Source: Acerihabitans sp047324305 (GTDB lineage Bacteria; Pseudomonadota; Gammaproteobacteria; Enterobacterales; Enterobacteriaceae). Taken from it: a DNA stretch of 64,000 nucleotides. Positions within the stretch are counted from its first letter, which is position 1. Each line of letters starts with the position of its first letter. Below the pieces are notes generated by a model. It was not told the DNA's origin, did no database searches, and saw only the letters and a list, made by a program, of their open reading frames with translations. Both the position numbers and the translations under genes were made by a program. Positions 61,681 to 64,000 of the stretch are shown one piece after another. Location of the stretch: positions 1,612,001 to 1,676,000 of the forward strand of contig NZ_CP178740.1 in assembly GCF_047324305.1 (NCBI RefSeq), in the 5' to 3' direction.

Positions 61681-63722
61681 TATCCGCGGATACCGTAATG
61701 ATGCAGCATGGCGTCCAGCTCGGGTTCACGGCCGCGGAAACGGACAAACAGCGCCATCGGCTCCTCGGAACCGCCGCGCGAGAGAATATTGTCCAGGAAC
61801 GACTGGCCGGTTTGCCGATTGAAGATCCCCTCTTCCTCAAAGCGCGACCAGGCGTCCGCCGCCAGCACGTCGGCCCAGAGATAGCTGTAGTAGCCCGCCG
61901 CGTAACCGCCGGCGAATATATGGCTGAACGCATGGGGGAAACGGCTCCATTCCACCGCCGGCATGACCGCCACCTGCTGTTTCACCTCCGCCAGCGTTTG
62001 CAGGATGCGCGCGCCCTGTTCCTGGCTGTATTCGAAATGCATGCGGAAATCAAACAGGCCGAATTCCAGCTGGCGCAGGATAAACAGGGCCGCCTGGTAA
62101 TTTTTCGCCGCCAGCAGCTTATCCAGCATGGCTTTGGGCAACGGCTCGTGGGTTTCATAATGGCCGGAGATAAAGGCCAGCGCCTCGGGCCGCCAGCAGA
62201 AGTTTTCCATAAACTGGCTGGGCAGTTCCACCGCGTCCCAGGGCACACCGCTGATGCCGGCAACCCCGGGAGTGTCGATGCGGGTCAGCATATGATGCAA
62301 GCCGTGGCCGAATTCGTGGAACAGGGTGGTGACCTCGTCGTGGGTAAACAGCGCCGGCTTGCCGCTGACCGGGCGGTTAAAATTGCAGGTCAGGTAGGCC
62401 ACCGGCTTTTGCAGGCTGCCGTCGGCTTTGCGCAGCATGCCGACGCAATCGTCCATCCAGGCACCGCCGCGCTTATTGTCGCGGGCATATAAATCCAGGT
62501 AGAAACTACCGCGCAGCTCGCCCTGTTCGTCGAACAAATCGAAAAAACGCACCTCGGGATGCCAGGTATCCACATCCGTACGCTCCTCGGCGGTGATGCC
62601 ATAGATGCGGTTCACCACCTCAAACAGGCCGTTTACCACCCGCTGCTCGGGGAAATAAGGCCGCAGCTGCTCATCGCTGATGGCGTAAAGATGTTGTTTT
62701 TGCTTTTCGCTATAGTAGGTAATATCCCAGGGATTTAACGCATCGCGGCCGTGGTGTTTGGCCGCGAAGGCGCGCAACTGCTCCAGTTCCTGCTCGCCCT
62801 GCGGACGGGCGCGCCGGGCCAGATCGGTGAGAAAATCCAGCACCTGCTGCGGATTTTGCGCCATTTTGGTCGCCAGGGACTTATCGGCATAGCTGGCGAA
62901 ACCCAGCAGTTGGGCGAATTCGTGCCGCAGCGCCAGGATTTCCTCCATGATCGGGCCGTTGTCCCATTTGCCGGCATTGGGACCCTGGTCGGAGGCGCGG
63001 GTGACATAGGCGCGGTACAGTTCTTCACGCAGGGCGGCGTTATCGCAATACGTCATCACCGGCAGATAGCTGGGGATATCAAGGGTAATCAGCCAGCCTT
63101 CCTGCCCCTTCGCCTCCGCCTGGGCGCTGGCCGCGGCCAGCGCGCTTTCCGGCATGCCGCCGAGTTCGCCTTCGTCGGTAATCAGCTTGCTCCACCCCAT
63201 GGTGGCGTCCAGCACATTATTGCTATAGGCCGAACCCAGCTCCGACAGGCGCGCGGCAATCTCGCCATAGCGCTTTTGTTTCTCGGGTGAAAGGCCGATC
63301 CCCGACAGCTCGAAGTCGCGCAGGGCGTTATCAACCGCTTTTTTTTGCGCCACGCTCAGCTCATCGTAGTATTCGCCGTTGCGCAAATCGCGATACGCGT
63401 CGTACAACCCCTTGTTCTGGCCCACCCAGGTACTGTATTCCGACAATAACGGCAGGCTTTGCTCATAGGCTTCGCGCAGCTCCGGGCTGTTCTGCACCGC
63501 GTTCAGATGGCCGACCGGCGACCAGATGCGGCCCAGGCGATCGTCCGCTTCCGCAAGCGGCTGGCATAAGGTGTCCCAGGTATACGGACCCGATAGCGCA
63601 ACGATGCGCTCAACGGTCTGTCGGCAGTCGGCAAGGGCGGATTTTACCGCCGGGACGATATGCTCAGGAAGAATGGCGGAAAACGGCGGCAAGGAAAATG
63701 GAGTCAACAACGGATTTGTCAT
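61680..63722 (-). CDS. prlC: PrlC/OpdA, oligopeptidase A
   Basis: Cytosolic M3 zinc metallopeptidase degrading signal peptides and small peptides. The zinc motif HEFGH is present in VTTLFHEFGHGLHHML near residue 470, with the downstream Glu in DAVELPSQFMENFCW. The ATG at 63722 gives 680 residues, equal to E. coli; a 22-codon upstream extension has no similarity. First gene of prlC-rsmJ. Confidence 0.97.
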   Translation of the reverse strand: MTNPLLTPFSLPPFSAILPEHIVPAVKSALADCRQTVERIVALSGPYTWDTLCQPLAEADDRLGRIWSPVGHLNAVQNSPELREAYEQSLPLLSEYSTWVGQNKGLYDAYRDLRNGEYYDELSVAQKKAVDNALRDFELSGIGLSPEKQKRYGEIAARLSELGSAYSNNVLDATMGWSKLITDEGELGGMPESALAAASAQAEAKGQEGWLITLDIPSYLPVMTYCDNAALREELYRAYVTRASDQGPNAGKWDNGPIMEEILALRHEFAQLLGFASYADKSLATKMAQNPQQVLDFLTDLARRARPQGEQELEQLRAFAAKHHGRDALNPWDITYYSEKQKQHLYAISDEQLRPYFPEQRVVNGLFEVVNRIYGITAEERTDVDTWHPEVRFFDLFDEQGELRGSFYLDLYARDNKRGGAWMDDCVGMLRKADGSLQKPVAYLTCNFNRPVSGKPALFTHDEVTTLFHEFGHGLHHMLTRIDTPGVAGISGVPWDAVELPSQFMENFCWRPEALAFISGHYETHEPLPKAMLDKLLAAKNYQAALFILRQLEFGLFDFRMHFEYSQEQGARILQTLAEVKQQVAVMPAVEWSRFPHAFSHIFAGGYAAGYYSYLWADVLAADAWSRFEEEGIFNRQTGQSFLDNILSRGGSEEPMALFVRFRGREPELDAMLHHYGIRG

Positions 63723-64000
63723 AGCGCGGCCCTGATCATTGTTTAAAAGATATGAAAGTAACATGAGGCTAACTATAGCGAAAATCAATGGCGGGCAACG
63801 GAATGTGTTATGCCGTTAACGCCGACGACGGCTAACGGCCCGTGGAAAATAGCGGCGGCGCGGGGAGAGAACAGCGCGGTTGCCGCCCCACACCCCAGGC
63901 TGAGGGATGCCAATATGCCCCGCGGCCGTAGGGGAAATTTATTTTCGTTATTGCTGCTATTTGGTTGATCTGGCTCATTTAAGCGGTGGGCTTTTGTCGC
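63723..64000. other. intergenic end of window
   Basis: 278 bases upstream of prlC. It must contain the prlC promoter; in E. coli the next gene is the divergent rlmJ, which would begin outside. No open frame with a ribosome-binding site was seen. Confidence 0.5.

Overview
The window is chromosomal DNA from a gamma-proteobacterium of the order Enterobacterales. Most proteins read as close full-length homologues of Escherichia coli K-12 proteins, in long E. coli-like gene strings. The DNA looks GC-rich by eye, and HemB lacks the zinc cysteines of the E. coli enzyme. A Sodalis/Pectobacteriaceae-type genome fits best, but the species cannot be fixed from this sequence alone. Apart from ubiD, which is cut by the window edge, I see no clearly broken gene.

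Layout. 1-18852 matches the E. coli 86-min block: ubiD(partial)-rfaH-hemB-tatCBA-ubiB-ubiJ-ubiE-rmuC-dedA-udp, then three unrecognised genes (11356-13621), then dlhH-metE-metR-yigM. Immediately after yigM the order jumps to the E. coli 77-min block (18997-44483): ggt-yhhA-ugpQCEAB, a 1.6-kb repeat-packed gap, livFGMHK, panM, an orphan gene, rpoH-ftsX-ftsE-ftsY, rsmD-yhhL, a DUF1820 gene, yhhN-tusA-yhhQ, a GNAT gene, dcrB-yhhS. An accessory stretch follows (44884-56339): AegA-like and HydN-like iron-sulfur proteins, a class A acid phosphatase, proP, a LysR/MFS/TetR set, and two tandem paralogues with a SET-like C-terminal domain. The window closes with conserved yhiN-pitA-uspB-uspA-rsmJ-prlC.

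How the genes work together. ubiD/ubiE/ubiJ/ubiB serve ubiquinone synthesis; tatABC exports folded proteins; metE/metR make methionine under apparent MetJ/MetR control. ugpBAECQ imports and cleaves glycerophosphodiesters behind a four-unit Pho box. The acid phosphatase has its own Pho box, so two phosphate-scavenging functions look PhoB-controlled. livKHMGF imports branched-chain amino acids. ftsYEX and rpoH couple membrane targeting, division and heat shock. yhhQ (queuosine-precursor uptake) is preceded by a preQ1-I riboswitch-like sequence overlapping its ribosome-binding site.

The most novel content is (i) the tandem SET-like genes with a shared N-terminal Cys-Cys-x-x-Cys motif, (ii) the three-gene cluster between udp and dlhH, (iii) the repeat complex between ugpB and livF (a ~285-bp inverted repeat, an 8-bp array, a 7-bp array and a 44/45-bp array), and (iv) a Pro/Tyr-rich orphan next to rpoH.
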